64,000 nucleotides of DNA, taken from contig CM028900.1 of the NCBI GenBank assembly GCA_016801885.1, positions 3,568,001 to 3,632,000 on the forward strand, given 5' to 3'. The notes beneath the pieces are model-generated. The model was not told the origin of the DNA, did not search any database, and saw nothing but the letters and a program-made list of their open reading frames with translations. Positions 32,160-46,248 of the stretch are shown here, one piece after another. The DNA is from Toxotes chatareus. Its lineage: Eukaryota > Chordata > Actinopteri > Toxotidae. Both the position numbers and the translations under genes were made by a program. Each line of letters opens with the position of its first letter. The stretch's first letter is position 1.

Positions 32160-34677
32160 TGTGACACGGAGACAAGACCTGTCAAGATGATGCAAGTTAA
32201 TGGAGGAGGGCAGCAACCAAAAGGTTAGAGCAGCAGGGGAAAGCAAGGTGCAGGTTGTTCGTGTGAATCTTGAGCAGATTTGAAAAGGTCGGATGAGGAA
32301 GGTGAACCTCCAAAGCCACAGTGAGTGAGGCGGGACTTCAAAGTCACTCAAAGTGCTCACCTCTGCCAGACAGTCTGTGATACAGAAGCCAGCTTAACGT
32401 ACAAGACAAACACCAAAGTGTGAACTAAAATCTCTCAATCTATGTTGTCAGGTGCCTTTTTTTTAAGCTAAGCTCTGCCTACCTATAAAAAGATAGAGGA
32501 GAAAGAAGATGAAACACTACACATGACAGCAGCATGTGTCTCCTCCTAAATCAAACGTTAAAGGTCTTGCTGAAGGGCACAAAGGAGAGATAGATCTGCT
32601 TTTTCCATTGTTACACGGTTCTTTCACCAGACATCCCCTGGTCTCAAGCCGATTTTTTTTTTTAACCTCAAAGTTGCTGTCGATTTCAAAGGTGCTGAAA
32701 TCAGTGTTTTATATCTTAAACGCAAAACTCATTAAGACAGAAACAGAAACACAGAATCAGCAGACTGTTGAACTTTATTATTTGATATGTGATTTTTTTT
32801 ATATCCTTCAGTAAAGGAAAATATAATTTGAAATATAGTGCCTCAAAAACAGTTTTAATGCAGAAAGATATGAACAGTAATTCGTATTAATCCACTCTGA
32901 TCTCTGTTCTTCGACGTTTACAAAAAAAGGGCCATGATCCCGACAACCCCTCGACTCTGTAGGTAACATTTACAGAACACTGAAAGATTGTTTTTTACTT
33001 TGGATCGTTAAGCACAGAAATGACTTAGTATTAATTATTTAGAGTTAATTACATGTAATAATATGATTATATTATATATAACATGATTAGCAGCCTCACT
33101 CCACTGTGCCTTGTGTTGAAGAGGGATTTATCCGGGAAACACTCCGATCTCCGCTTCCTCTTAGCAAACGAAGCTGTCGTGTCACAGCACTGACTTCCAA
33201 CTACAAATATAAAACTCATAATGAGCCACTTTATGCCTTTATTACCTGTATTTTCTGTATTCTGAATATGCCTTATCGAGTGCACATAGTTATGTTTTTA
33301 GTTTTAAATTTGCTCATTAGAAAGATGAATAGTAAAGTAGACCTAAACAAATCCTCCACATGAAGACTGATCTTTTTCATTCGTGGTCCGAGATCATCAC
33401 AATAACAGGGAACCTCTCTGAACACTGTGAGTATGTTTCTGCTGTTCACATTTCACACTGACTGTACATTCATGTGTATGTTCAAGTCTCGAACCTTTTT
33501 TCAGTTTTTCCAGTTTTTACTTGAAATTCATGCCTGTACAACGAAATAAACACACGTATTTGTCAATTTTGAAATTCTGCTTCATTCCTTGATCAAAGGA
33601 ACATAGAACACAAAGGGAAAACTACAAAAGTCACAATTCTGACATACACCTGTTGGGGTGCATCCTCCTCGGTTATGTTATGAAGTGGCTGCAGCCTTCG
33701 GCCAGGAGCAGATGCCAACCTTCACTGAGTGTTTTAACCCTTAACCACAACACTCCCTGTCGGGGTGCCGGCAGCAGTCGCAGAATCCCTGCCCATCTGC
33801 TCATGGCTTCCAACCCCCCCCCCCTCCCCCCCTCCACCCCCTCACGCCTTCTCCATATCCAGCAGGAGGCTCAGTCTGCCTCCTCCATCCTACGAGCAAC
33901 TTGTTTCTTGTTCTTCGCATCTCTTCTCCCACGACACCGTCAGCTCGACCAGAATTGTTTTCCCGGTCTTCGGTTGACCACATTACAATGTCTGTCCCAT
34001 GCCAAGCTTCATCTGCCAGGACCTGGCAGTTTGCAGCAGACTGGGCTTTGCCTTTTGGTTGAGAAAGGCTTTCATTCCCTCTCCAAACCACCAGGTGGCA
34101 GGAGAGGGCTACCTTTATCTGCCTGCTCTTCCAGAACTAATGATCATGACCCTCTGCTCGTGGCATTAAGTTTTCCCAGCTTGTTCTTAAAATCATTCAT
34201 AATCAGCGTTCTCTAAAGCCGTCTTTACCAGAGCCACTCCGAGCCGAGAGGGTCCCGATGAATACTGCATTATCATGAAAAATGTCTTAAGCAGTGTAAG
34301 AGTGACTCTCTTAGTATGAATGTTTGATGAATGGGGACCTGTCCAACTAAAACCCATCACAGAGGAAGTGACATCAGCAACGTCGGCGGGGACACTGCTT
34401 AATCAAACACAGTAATAGTTCGGTTACAGCAAATTGGAGATGAGTAATTACCGTTCAAATGGCAGTCAACGCTGGGACGAGAGGGTTTACAGTCGGATAG
34501 TGGAGGTCACTGTGGACAAAGACACACACACACACACTTCCATTAGGAAAAGGCAGGTATGGGTTAAAGACGATGGAGTGGATCAAAACCTGCCTTTATT
34601 ATTGATTTCTCACTTCCCTCAGTTTCTCCCTACTTTCAGTGGATTCAGTCAAGTAGCAACTGAGCCTGCTAACACGA

Positions 34678-34708
34678 ACACACACGCACACACACGCACA
34701 CACGCACG

Positions 34709-34754
<46 letters not shown>
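34678..34754 (+). repeat. (CA)n microsatellite with CG variants
   Basis: Long CA run with ACGCA interruptions at its 5' end. Confidence 0.95.
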
Positions 34755-34757
<3 letters not shown>

Positions 34758-37700
34758 TTGAACAATGACAGTGCACTGCAAATGGCAGGATGCTCACCGC
34801 TGCTGTGAACCCCAGAGGGAAGGACTAATGCCAGACCTCATAAAACTCCTTCACCCACCATTGAGCTCTCAAGTAATGTACCTTGTAATTGAGAGAACCA
34901 ACGATCATGATACAATATTGTCTCACAGACAAGGAACATCTTTCTTATGTTTAATCTTTTACATTTGGTGCTTTTTATGTTTTCATGCTTTGCCAGTTAC
35001 GCTTATTTAGAGTGAGTTAAAGAAAGTTCAGCCTGTAATTTGTTTTCAGTGTCCTAACAGGCAAAGAGAAGGAAGGAAACCATAGGAAATATCTCACAAT
35101 AATCACCATCATAATCATTATAATACCTTATAATATGGCACATATGAATTCATCACGAGTAACACTATGGTTATTGTTTTTGTAGGGGTATTTTTTAAGA
35201 TGTTTCACGTACTTTAAATCCACATACTATGGAAACATCTCATATTTATAAAACATCATATATAGGCATGTTTATTTACAAAAAACATATACTGCACGGG
35301 TGTATGTGGTTTATTTGGTTTTTCTCATGATGAATTTATTCAGGATTTAGACATTTATATGTGATGAAATAAGCATGTGGTTTCTGGATGTTTTGTTATT
35401 TTGATTTCCCCCCTGTGAAATTTTATTAACTTGTTTATTAATTTTTGTTTCATTTCAGAGTTGAGGAGCAGCTCCAGCAACAGAACAGTCACCGTTAGTT
35501 TTGAGCCACGACCTTGAAACATTCAGACGACCTGAGGCTCAGTCACACTTTTAAAGAACAGGGGGCTCTGAGCACATTCGTTCTTGTGTGTCAAGAGTGC
35601 AGTTTGAAAATCAACCCTTAAGTTACAACTGTTGTAACATGGGATTTACGTGTTATTTCTGTCTCTGCAGAGTTCTGGGCCAGTTGGAGTCGAGGTGAAG
35701 AAGATTCACTGGGGCAGATGTAGGAGAAGTTATAGCAGTCGAGGTGTGATAGAAGAGTCCGTCTTTTGCATTGTTCCTTCGCTGGAAAAATCACAGCTGA
35801 GCCAGTGATTAGACATGATGCTCACTACTTTAAGTTGCAGTCACCCTCATCCCAAGAGCTTTTACTCTGGGTTTAACATTTTATTTTTTGAACAAGCAGG
35901 CCACTTTAAAATTTAAGCAAGATGTAAGAAACTGAGGAGTGACACATCTTCCCTTTTATTCCAGTGGATAAACACTGGATAAAATTCAGTAGTGTTTGTC
36001 ATCCTCTCATTTTAAATCTGAAAAATGGCTAAAGTTTAAAACTGAGACAAAGCCAGCGCATGTACAGAGAAAGAGAAATAAATTCAGCTGATGACGAAGA
36101 TGCATGTAACCTACTACCTCAATTCCAGTGTTGTGACAGCACCTGACATCCTTCTCTGAGAAACACTTTATCTCTGAGCTGCAAGAGACCAGCGCTGGCT
36201 TCCATCATTGTCAAGGCAAGACACGCACACACAATCATACACTGCACATTGAAGGTCACCTGAAAATCACAGTGGGGACTCTTGGATCATGAACATACTG
36301 TTACAGAAAAGCCTGATAGAGAATCCCTGTGTTCAGTTGTGAATAATTCATCTTGATTTGTTGAAATTAGTGTGATGTCAATAATTCATAGGCATCACAG
36401 ACTAGAGTTTCGGGGGCAAGTTACATAAGAAAAGCATAGATTTGGTCACCAAAAGCAATGAAGCTCTCACAAGGGTAAGTATGCAACTGAAAACTGGAGA
36501 TTCAATCCCACTGACATAGAACTGCTAAAAAGGAATCAGTGTTTATGTAAGAGACAACCACACCTTCCTTCAGAGTAAACTCACATGTGTGTGTGATCAA
36601 CAGAGGCTAAGAGACTGCCGGTCATTCAGGTAGAACACTGTGTAACCTGATTACAGACAAAGAGGTTAGGCCACAGCCACGACAGTAATATACTTACTTG
36701 GCTCTAAATGGAACCTAACCAGCTCCCGCCAGAAAATAGCAGAGTTGGTAAAAGGCAATAAAGCCTGTATATTTGGAGCTGCTGCAGTCTACATTCGCAG
36801 ACGCTCAGCTGATGCCGCAACATGAGAGCCTTGGTTTTCAAATGCGACATCCATCTTTTTAAAAAGATTACAGCTGCATAAAAACAGTAAAGATGATTAT
36901 CAGGAACGGTACAAGAGTGGGACACACTGCACAGGAAAACAGCAGCACACTTTAGAGAAGAAATACAGCACTACGTACAGCTGCTGAACAATGTAATGCA
37001 ATCCAATAAATACAGTTCTTTCACCTCGGATGTCAATTCGACATGTGAATGTTGTGAAAGTGCCTGAAGGTAAACAGCAGGTATTAAAAACAAACACAGT
37101 CACTTACAGTGATGGTGTGAGGGCATTATTGTGTTTATTACATTTGTTGGACTTTGAGTCTTAAATTATACAAGTACATTTTATTTCCATGGCAATTGTG
37201 AAAATACAGTTTCATGAAAATACCAAAATAATGTTTAGGAATGGTCAGACACAGAGATTTCAAACAAAATAACCCCCCCTGCCAGAAAAGAAAAACAAAC
37301 GAAAAAACTGTTGCAAGCTGTAAACATGTCAGTCAGTGCAGGTGGGGTTTTTTTTTTTTTTTAAAAGCTTCATAAAATGTGGCTCTGACTCTGCCTGTGT
37401 GGCACTGACCTAGTTCCTGGTGTGTTGAAGCTAAAACAGTCACGATCCACCTTTGTCCTGAGCCTGAACAATGGAACTTTTAACACCATTCAGCTGTCAG
37501 ACCTGAGCAGTCTTTGTGCAGAATATGAGGTTAAAAGAGCACAAATATATAAAGGAGCCAAACTGTGGAGGGTTTAAGGAGCAACCAAAATAGCTGAATC
37601 CTACAACAGACACTGTCTGTTTGCAGTGTTAGGAAGAGGAACACTTTACTGAATGCTGCCATTCTGAAATTATAAAAAAAAGAAATCGTGACATTATTCA

Positions 37701-40700
37701 ATTTGCAAGAAAAAAATCAACATCATGTCTGAAGATGCAATCTTAAATAAGTCTGACCATTTAATGTTTAGCCTGTTTACCGTACAATAACCTTCCCTTG
37801 TGCAAGTATGATACAAAAAGTCAGTTTACTTTCTGACTAGTCTGCAGCAATGTTCTATGGTGAAAATTAAATATTTAATTGAACTGAAAGTAAAATCACC
37901 GACTTAAAAAAAAGTGCAAGTAAACAGAAAGCTTCTCAGTCTAATGAGATGAGTGTAATTTGTCATTCTACCTTTGCCAGCACACAAAGCCATTAGTCAC
38001 TGACACGGTAACCTTATCTCACACTGGATCCTCTACATTTAAAAGAAACTGAACGGTGATATTATGGTTGAGGACATGTTTTCCAATGTATGTGTCTTGT
38101 TTTCCAGTAGAAGTCTGGTGCAACAGAAGAGACTGATCACGGAGCAGCAGAACAAACCTGAAGGAGTTTAATGGAACTGAAAAACACAATGGATAGTGAT
38201 GGTGATGAAATACAAGGAGGCATCTGCTGATATTGTTTTAGATATATCAATATAGACCAGTGACAGACGAATGCAGTCATTACATATGAATATACTCAGA
38301 AATTAGGCGATGTTTGTGTTACTGAAGCAGAGAAAAGGATTCTTAGCTCACAGTACTTGTGCATGGCTTTGCTTAGTGATGCAACAAAATACTGAAATAC
38401 ACAGTGGCTGAGACCACTGTCTGAGGCCAGGATGTAGCTTAGTGTTATCGTTTGTTTCTTTAGGAATAAATAATAATAATTAAATATTTAATGCACGCTC
38501 AGCAGTCTGCTACCTTGTGTTTTTGAACTGGATATTGTCCTCTCTCCTCTGAGTCACCACACTGTTTCTCTAATAATAAAAAATGATATATTGATGAGGG
38601 CATGGTGCCTGCTATATAAAAAATTGAAAGTTTGGTGTCAGCCGGAGCTGCAGCCTGTATGGCAGCAGTGAAGGTGAGGAGGCCAAACTCATTGTCACAG
38701 TGTCAGAGCTTTTTGAATTCAATTTACTCCAGCTTCTTATTGTTATTGTATGTACCATGCATTTGTTTTTTTTTTTTTAACCCTCCTGATTTATACCACT
38801 GTACATCTACACGTTTTGGTTTCTGTTACCCAGATCTCTTGAATTTCTGCATGCCACCTTACTTTCCTCTCAGTTTCTGTTCAAGGCTAAGAAGTGTTTG
38901 AAAGCCACTTTGGGGGTTTCTGTTTCCCATTTCATCTGCACAGAGTGTGTTTCAGAAGTTTTATTGTAAAATGAGGCTGCAATCATCTGAAAATGAAATA
39001 TGGCTGGTATGAAGGTACAATTCACTTTTGAGTGCTATTGAAGTCGCTGACTGTATGGAGCTCTGCTTTCAAAATTTCAGCAATTCCAGATTTTTTTCTC
39101 TCCATCAAGATCATGCTGGGCATACATTTAATTCAGACAGGCAAATATTGAAACTCATCATTATATAATGATACAGTGCTTCCATGAAATCTACTGAGGT
39201 ACTAGGAATTTAAAAAGAATACTGGGATCATTGAGTGCGGGTGGTTGGTCTTTAATTTCAATTAAACCGGATCCTAAAATTAAAATAATCCAGATGGAAT
39301 GTTTGGTATAATCTGTCCCATGATGGCCGAGATGGGATCCCCACACTTCGTTATCATTTGTTAATTAGGTAAGTATCCATGCATCACTGCATAGAGACGA
39401 TGTGCTGTACACAGCCACGTGGACAGAGTTTATCTTCCCATCATGCCACACTCCCTGCAGGGACCCATGATCACTTTTCTTGGCAGTGTGAGATGTAGCC
39501 GCATTGCACCATTAACTGGAATGTCAAAACTCAAGAGTGTGTCATAAGGCCCCTTCTCAGCACTGCAGTTATTACCGCTAAAGCATGAGATGAGATGACA
39601 CTTGAGAAACACACACATATGCACACACATTTCCTCTATAGACACATACCACACATGCCACTGTCCACCACAGCCAGAAGTCTCTGTTGACCTTGCCCGA
39701 GAACTGACAGGCGGGTTTCCTCGGGTGCTCTGGTGCGACACATCATGCACAGGTTTGAAACTGTCATAATTCACCATTTCATTCTGTCATGCAGAGACCT
39801 GAAGGACAGACAGCTCTTGGCCATGTTTACCAGCTGGAATATAGCAATATAATGTCACATCAAGTCCTCCTGTAAACACTTTGTGATTGGTTTTGTTTTG
39901 TTTTCTACTTATTCTTCTTCCTCTCCACAAAGAAATATGGAATGAGTGTTTTGTCTTCGCAGCACTGTTCTATTTGGGCGTGAAATGTGTGATGAATTCT
40001 GTCCAGTCCAGCCATCCATCCCTCTGACAATGATAATCAAAGATGCATTGAAGCAAAGGACACCCTCCCTTCTCTCACTACCACACATCCTCCTTCTCTG
40101 CCACTTGGCTGTGATTTGGAAACTGTCAGCCTTTTTGTGCCTGCTCAGCTCTTTTGGCTTTTTTTGTGTGTCTGCTCGCAGCCACAGTGTCCCTGGCGTC
40201 AAACTCAACCAGCTCTCCTCGCAGAGGGTGACTCATAGTGATGCCCATCAGAAGGGAGGTCTTCACAGTTATTACGACACTGCACGCCGCAGCACTGCCA
40301 CTAATTCACTCGCTGAGGGGTGTCCTGTAAATCAGATGCCCCAGTGGTCCTGGTGCTGCTGCAAAGAGCAAGGCTGCAGCCGGTGGCAGCTCAAGGACCA
40401 GCTGATGGACTCGGTGGCTGGCTGTCTCCACACTCAGCAAAAACGCCGGGACTGTCTCTGTGGTTGGAGTATATACGTGGATAGATTACCTGTCAGAGAA
40501 AAGCTCACTTTGGTATGTGGGCTGACAGTATCACAGTGCAGTCTAACTGCCTGCTAAGCTCTACTTCAATCTGGAGCGGTCACACTGAGAGACAAAAGGA
40601 TAAGAAATACAGTCCTGTTTTTCCAAACACAGAGCTCTACTGGCAAAGTGAGTGGCTGTAGAGCATTTTAATGAGTTATAGTCTTATATCTTGAGATTGA

Positions 40701-40904
40701 TTGATACAGACAGAAACATGCAGGCTGTCTGCAGAATTCATTTGGATTCACACTATATTGTGAATATGCCCTTTGTTTGCTTAACACAAACTACAAAAAA
40801 AAAAACCCAAACAAACAACAAAACAAAACACAAAACTATGCAGTGAAAGGGAATGAAATTTTGTCTGTGGTCTCCAGTGCATTTAAAAATGTAGTTCAAC
40901 AACT

Positions 40905-41300
40905 CTAAGTGTCCACAGCCATGCCATGAGCTAAATGCTAAATTCAACATGCTAACATGCAGGTGGTGATCACCATCTTAGTTTAGCAATGTTAACATGG
41001 TAACGCTTGCTAAGTAGAACTAAACAGAAAGTAGCCTGAGGCTGATGGTGGTAGTAGTGTAATTTCAATGGTATTTAGTCATAAACCAAAGTATTGAATG
41101 AATGGTGGTGGTGGTGGGGGAAAAACCCAGGGATCGCTAAAGTTTTTATGAATCATCCTCAGGACACATGAATTCTTGTATCACTTGTGCTGGCAATCCA
41201 TCCAATAGTTCTCAAGACATTTCACTAAAAGCTAAAAATGCCAACCTCAGAGCCAAATTCAGGGGATCACCAAAGTCAAAAGGTTTCATCCTTCCAATTC
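40905..41300 (+). repeat. Percomorph-type interspersed repeat
   Basis: It carries ATGCTAACATGCAGGTGGTG, GTTAACATGGTAACG, GGCAATCCATCCAATAGTTC and CTCAAGACATTTCAC, then GCCAACCTCAGAG, GGGGATCACCAAAG and TTTCATCC. These phrases form a well-known abundant repeat of percomorph fish, related to the fragment at 15.9 kb. Confidence 0.65.
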
Positions 41301-43559
41301 TGAATGGGCACTGTCAGGATGGTTCAAATGGCAACATCTGTTTCCAGAAACAGTGTCCCAGCCACTCGATAATCCACAGACCTCACAGTGAGCCGGTTTC
41401 ACTAGAACTACTTTTTACCAAAGAAATAGTCCCTTTGGAAACAGTTCAAACTACTTTAAAAACTATTCAAATATTGTCACAGTGCTGCTACAACAGTACT
41501 TTTTGTTGTCTGCACACCTACTTACTGCTGCTCAAGGCCTACAGAGCTTCATACGCTTTCAATCATCCATTTCTGAATAATTTGTACTTGTGACGAAATG
41601 GTGGGTTTTATGTTTATGCGGCTGCCATGTACCGTACTCTTGTTCTACCAAAGTGAAGGAAGTTCAGTGCCTTTAGACTCAATACAGTGGAACAAATCAT
41701 GGTCACCTTTGTCGGTGGCAAGCCTTGAACAGTTTCTGGTCAGGTTTGTGGCCCTTACCCAAGTCATACCACAGGAAAGCCAGCTATTCAGCAGCAGGAG
41801 AAGTGTCATCACTGAGGTTTCTAACAAATTACATCCTTCACTTGCAGAGAAAGCCGAGAGAGCTCTTGGCTGGGAGTGTGCTCTTGGCCAGGGCGAAGGG
41901 AAAACTGCTCTGAGAGTGGAAGAAACGCTCCTGAAAGCAAAGTGACACCTGTCTCATATTCAGCGGTGTCTCTCTGCAGAAAAAGAAGACAGAGCGCTCG
42001 TTGTCATGTCCAAAAAAAAAAAAGGCAAGAACGTTCTCGGCATACACCAGGGGACTAATATGATAAACTGTGTCCTTCCTGGCAACACAGCTCATGCTGC
42101 TTTTGATAAAGGAGAGTGCATTTGATAAGATTATTCAGTTTTGTGCGGCGGACATTTATGATGCATAGATCCAGGCAGCGTAGTGAATAAGGCAGTGTGC
42201 TGCTGCATGTAGCCAAAACATGACTAAAACATCACCTGAATTTATCTCTTTGATGTCTCATTTTTCTTTTTTAGCCATCCCGCTCATTTATCTGATTATT
42301 GTTTTTTTTTGTTTTTTTTAATGGTAGTTTTTCAGACAGCCTCTGCAGGACCATCATAAGGCCAACAGTTCGTTGGTTAAGTCTTCAGCAGTTAAAGCCT
42401 CATTCACTGTGTATAATGTGTATAAAGGTGAGATTGTCCTCTTTAACTGAAAGGAGGACTTTGCACTGAACTTTGTTTATTGAGGCTCTGTTTTAAATGT
42501 GTCTCTTCAGGTTTTCTCTCTGCTCCTGCCAAAACAGTAAAAAGATCACAGGACTCAGTTTTGACTTTAACATGGACCTATGCATATTCTGGACATGGCA
42601 AAATCCAATTTAAATACTAAGATTCTGACAAATGAAATGATGTATAAAACAAATATTGGAACTTAAAAAGTATAAAGTTGGGAGAGGTCCTTTAAGCTCC
42701 AAAAACACTGGATCCTACATTTCCTATAATGGAACTTGATAGCATCTTTTCATTGGAACCTCTAAGCTTGGTAAACACATACACCTTTCCAACTCCACAC
42801 TTCCAGCATGTAACACAGGGTTTTTATTATAAATTTGAATTCTTGATAAAGCTCCTCATGGGCTCATTGGTGCTGAACATAATAAATAAATTGACCAGTG
42901 TGTGTAAAATCATTATTCCACTCTCAATACTTTCAACAACATTATGCTCACATCTACAATTTATAGTATACAATTTCTTACGAAGTAATCTGTTAACAGT
43001 CTTACACAGGTTTTTGCTGAAACAGAATTTGAGTGATTTGCACTTTACAGAAAATCGATGTGCAAATAAAAAGTTGCAGGTACTTCCAGGGTTGTGAGAG
43101 CTAAAGGTGCGCCTCGTTAAGAGGATGTGACACTGGGCCCCCACACTCCCTCCCCACTTGGTCCATCTAGTGTCTCCAGGGTGACAGGGTTACAATGAAT
43201 CTGCACTCTTCTGTTTGTTTACTCATATGTATTGTAGATCACATTTATGAAACAGCAGTGACTGAACTTTGACAACTCTGTCTTAGCAGAATGTTGTTCC
43301 CAGGTAATATGAAACAGCATAATGCTAATGTAATATTGGCAGGGGTCACCGCTGTATAATTTGTGCTTTTACTTAAGTCAAAAATCTGAATGTTTTTCCA
43401 CCGCTAGAAAATTATGGCATTTTCAGCTGCACTAAGGCTTTACAAATTACTGTCACTGACTGAAGGGGAAGTACAGCTGGTCCCACACCACACTTGTTAC
43501 AAATTACATTATACATTAACGGAGCCTAACGAAATTGGCAGACGGTCCCTGAGTCGGCA

Positions 43560-43860
43560 GGCTGAGTAGTTGATGCTGGATCACCGAGCAGCAGCAGTTC
43601 AGTCAGTCCGTCGCTGCGGTCCGACACAGCGGCCAGTCGTCAACATCCCCTCCGCGTCCTCGGAGCTGTAACGCTATGTGGCTTTGAACTGACGGCGGAC
43701 GGTTTAGCCAAAGCGGGGTACGGCGGTGTAACATCCGTGGACATGAGGACACCTGCCACGGGGACTCCTTCCAAAAGGCGGACCGGGAATCCTGACTGGC
43801 ATCGATTTTCAGCGTCCAAATGAGAAAGGTGGTGATGCAGCACAGCGGCGTCCACACAAG
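43560..43860 (+). promoter_or_regulatory. CpG-rich block, probable MAN1A2 promoter and non-coding first exon
   Basis: CpG density rises sharply here (for example CCGTCGCTGCGGTCCGACAC and CCTCCGCGTCCTCGGAGC) against an AT-rich background. The coding exon of MAN1A2 begins after a 3' splice site (45379), so a non-coding first exon must lie upstream; this block is the best candidate. The donor was not determined. Confidence 0.5.
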
Positions 43861-45379
43861 AGACCGCCTCTGTCACTTCATTACCAGCTAGCAAGCGCTA
43901 GCAGCCTAGCCTAATAGCTAGCATCTCAGTGGGCTATAGGTTTCAAAGCCCAGTCTTCATCAGTTGGATAGCTGAAATGTCAGCGGGCTCAAACGCATAT
44001 TGCGGAATATTTTTGATTTTTTTTTTTTTAAAACCCATGTTTCTTCCCGAGCGCTGCCTGGCTGTTTATTTACCGCAGCTAATTTTTTTTCTGCTAGCCA
44101 TCGTTAGCCTCTCGTTTGCTTGTTAGCTAGCATTTTGTATCGGCTAATCAGCTCACACAGACTGGCACTGTCAGAGAATGAACTTGGTATTCAGTGTAGA
44201 GACGCCGACACATCGTAGCTCCCTACAGACCCGATGGAAAACTACTGGATCAGACACATCGGCTCAGACATTAATACATTAATATAGGCATTAACACGAC
44301 CGTTTTTTTGTGTGCTTAAAGGGGCTACTCGCTTGATTTCCATCCATCCTACACATTAGCACTGGGAGCAGTTGCTGAGCGGAATCAAACGTTTGCTTCG
44401 TGTTTTTCTACATATGCGGCCACCGGGGAATAAAGCCTGTGCCGTTTTAAAATACATCCACATGCCATAAGGATTCGAGTTCAGATGTGATACAGCACAG
44501 GATAGGCGCACGCAGTGTATTTAGCTTTCAAGTCCTGCCCCTCTTGCAAAAGGTTTCCACACAACTGTGAATTGTCATTTCAGCCGACTTCGATGGATAC
44601 GGATGGCAGGAGGGTGTTTGTATGTTGGCTGATCTTGCTCTTCATCTCTCTCATTTTTTCATTCTATCACGATGTATAGCACTCATAGAAAAAAAAAACG
44701 TAGAAAGCTGGCTTCATTCTGCAACGTTAGTGCTGGAGGAGATGCCAGAATACACAGAGGGCAGTTGTTTGGTGATGGTCAGAGATATTTTTAATATTTT
44801 CAGCTTTGTGATACCTTGTGTTTGTGTTTGTCGTTTTTCTCATAACCAAAGCATAACTTATTTTGTGTATGTGTGTGAGAGAGACTGAGTGAGATTCTGA
44901 GGTGTTTATTCCTGAGATGGCATGATGTTAAATTTACCATAGCATGGGAGAGGATTGTTTTTTTTTGCTCTTAATATTTCAGCTATCACTTGATATGTGA
45001 CATACCAGTTTTTCGAGTTGTCAAGACGTGCGTGTGATCGTAATTCACCGCTTTTAGGCTCAATAGAAGCCTGTCAGAGTGCTTGGCGAGATGATACTAG
45101 TGGTTACAAGGGACATGCTGCCAGGGCTGGAGAGATGACAACTATAGGAAAGACTATAAAGGGTACCGGCTATTCTATCCTGAAAGAACACAGAACACTG
45201 TCTCATTGTGGAGGTAGGGTGGTTAAAATGAAGGGCGGAAAAGATAAGATTCTTGTAAAATGGTGGCAAGTCTCTTGTAACTACACTGTAAATAGGTTTC
45301 TCTTGACTTTGTGGTAAGTTGTCAGCTATGTGTTCAATGCTAACTCTTTACCCGTTCTTTGTTTTTTTTTTTCTTCCAG

Positions 45380-45589
45380 AATCGTCATGATCGTTTCCCT
45401 GCTGACTAGTCATTCCTTCACTGAGGGACCTCAGCCCTTTTTGATTTCTGGACTTACCAGGGATGCAGGGATGAGATAATAAAGTCAACTGGCTGGTGCA
45501 TGCTGCTGCAACAACTCTTGTGGCACTTGTGAACCCACCTCTCCCAGCCCCCAACCCCCCCAAGCTAAGTTAATCTCAACAGACAAAAC
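45380..45589 (+). other. man1a2: MAN1A2 5' untranslated part of exon 2
   Basis: A polypyrimidine tract and TTCTTCCAG end at 45379. The 210 nt up to the ATG lack upstream in-frame coding similarity. Confidence 0.6.
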
Positions 45590-45903
45590 ATGACGACACC
45601 GGCTCTCCTGCCGCTGTCGGGCCGCAGGATACCCGCTCTGTCACCGGGCGCCTCCTCTTTCCCACACCACAGAGCTACGTTGAGGCTCTCAGAGAAGTTC
45701 ATCCTCCTCCTCATTCTTAGTGCCTTCATCACTTTATGTTTTGGGGCCTTCTTCTTCCTCCCGGACAATTCCAAGCACAAGCGCTTTGACCTGGGCTTGG
45801 AGGATGTGCTCATCCCTCATATTGACTCGCCCAAAGAGGGGAAGCATGCTTCTGGACAGGTGGTCATACATGGACAGGGAGGACATGACGAGCACAGACA
45901 TAG
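45590..45903 (+). CDS. man1a2: MAN1A2, Golgi alpha-1,2-mannosidase IB, first coding exon (partial gene)
   Basis: The exon encodes 104 complete codons starting MTTPALLPLSGRR and is nearly identical to vertebrate MAN1A2 through the cytoplasmic tail, the membrane anchor (about residues 37-57, KFILLLILSAFITLCFGAFF) and the start of the stem (PDNSKHKRFDLGLEDVLIP). It ends in phase 2 at GTAAGG. The full enzyme is about 640 aa; the catalytic glycosyl hydrolase family 47 domain lies downstream outside the window. Known role: a type II Golgi membrane enzyme that trims Man9 to Man5 N-glycans before complex glycan synthesis. The stem here differs from human around SPKEGKHASGQVVIHGQGG. No second coding exon was recognised before 64000. 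Confidence 0.95.
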
Positions 45904-46204
45904 GTAAGGAGTGTCTCTCATGTCTTAAGATAATTCATTTCCTAATGAAGGATTGACAGGTTGACTTAATTGATAGTGTATATGTAGAGAATTTTGCAAT
46001 AAGTTCTGTTAAATGTTAGTAATTACTAGATTTCTTTTACCAGTTACTTCACATTTAGACTTTTCCTCGAGACCTTGAAGGCAGGTGTACTGCCATTCAT
46101 CACTACTTCATCATCAGTCTGATGTGACACCCAGGGGTGGGGCAGAGTTTGTAGAGTGATGTATGCTCTTCTGAGCATTTAGGTACACGTCAGCACAGGT
46201 GTTC

Positions 46205-46248
46205 CTTACTTCCTTCCTTCCTTCCTTCCTTCCTTCCTTCCTTCCTTC
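46205..46248 (+). repeat. (CTTC)n microsatellite
   Basis: About 11 CTTC units. Confidence 0.95.

Larger units (their letters stand above)
32160..43549. other. Intergenic region TRIM45 to MAN1A2; no gene supported
   Basis: This 11.4-kb stretch is mostly AT-rich unique sequence. Open frames at 33653-34216 (187 aa) and 39946-40557 (203 aa) show no recognisable domain, conserved neighbour or splice context and were not called. A C-rich tract lies at 33818-33840, (CA)n at 34678-34754 and a known-type interspersed repeat at about 40905-41300. Confidence 0.55.

Noticed and set aside
33653..34216. 187-aa open frame including a proline run
   Set aside because: The proline run comes from a C-rich tract; no homology recognised and no gene context.
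34678..34754. Regular repeat that might suggest a CRISPR-like array
   Set aside because: It is a simple CA microsatellite in a vertebrate genome with no spacers.
39946..40557. 203-aa open frame in the TRIM45-MAN1A2 spacer
   Set aside because: No recognisable domain, biased and irregular composition, no splice or polyadenylation context. Chance open frame most likely.
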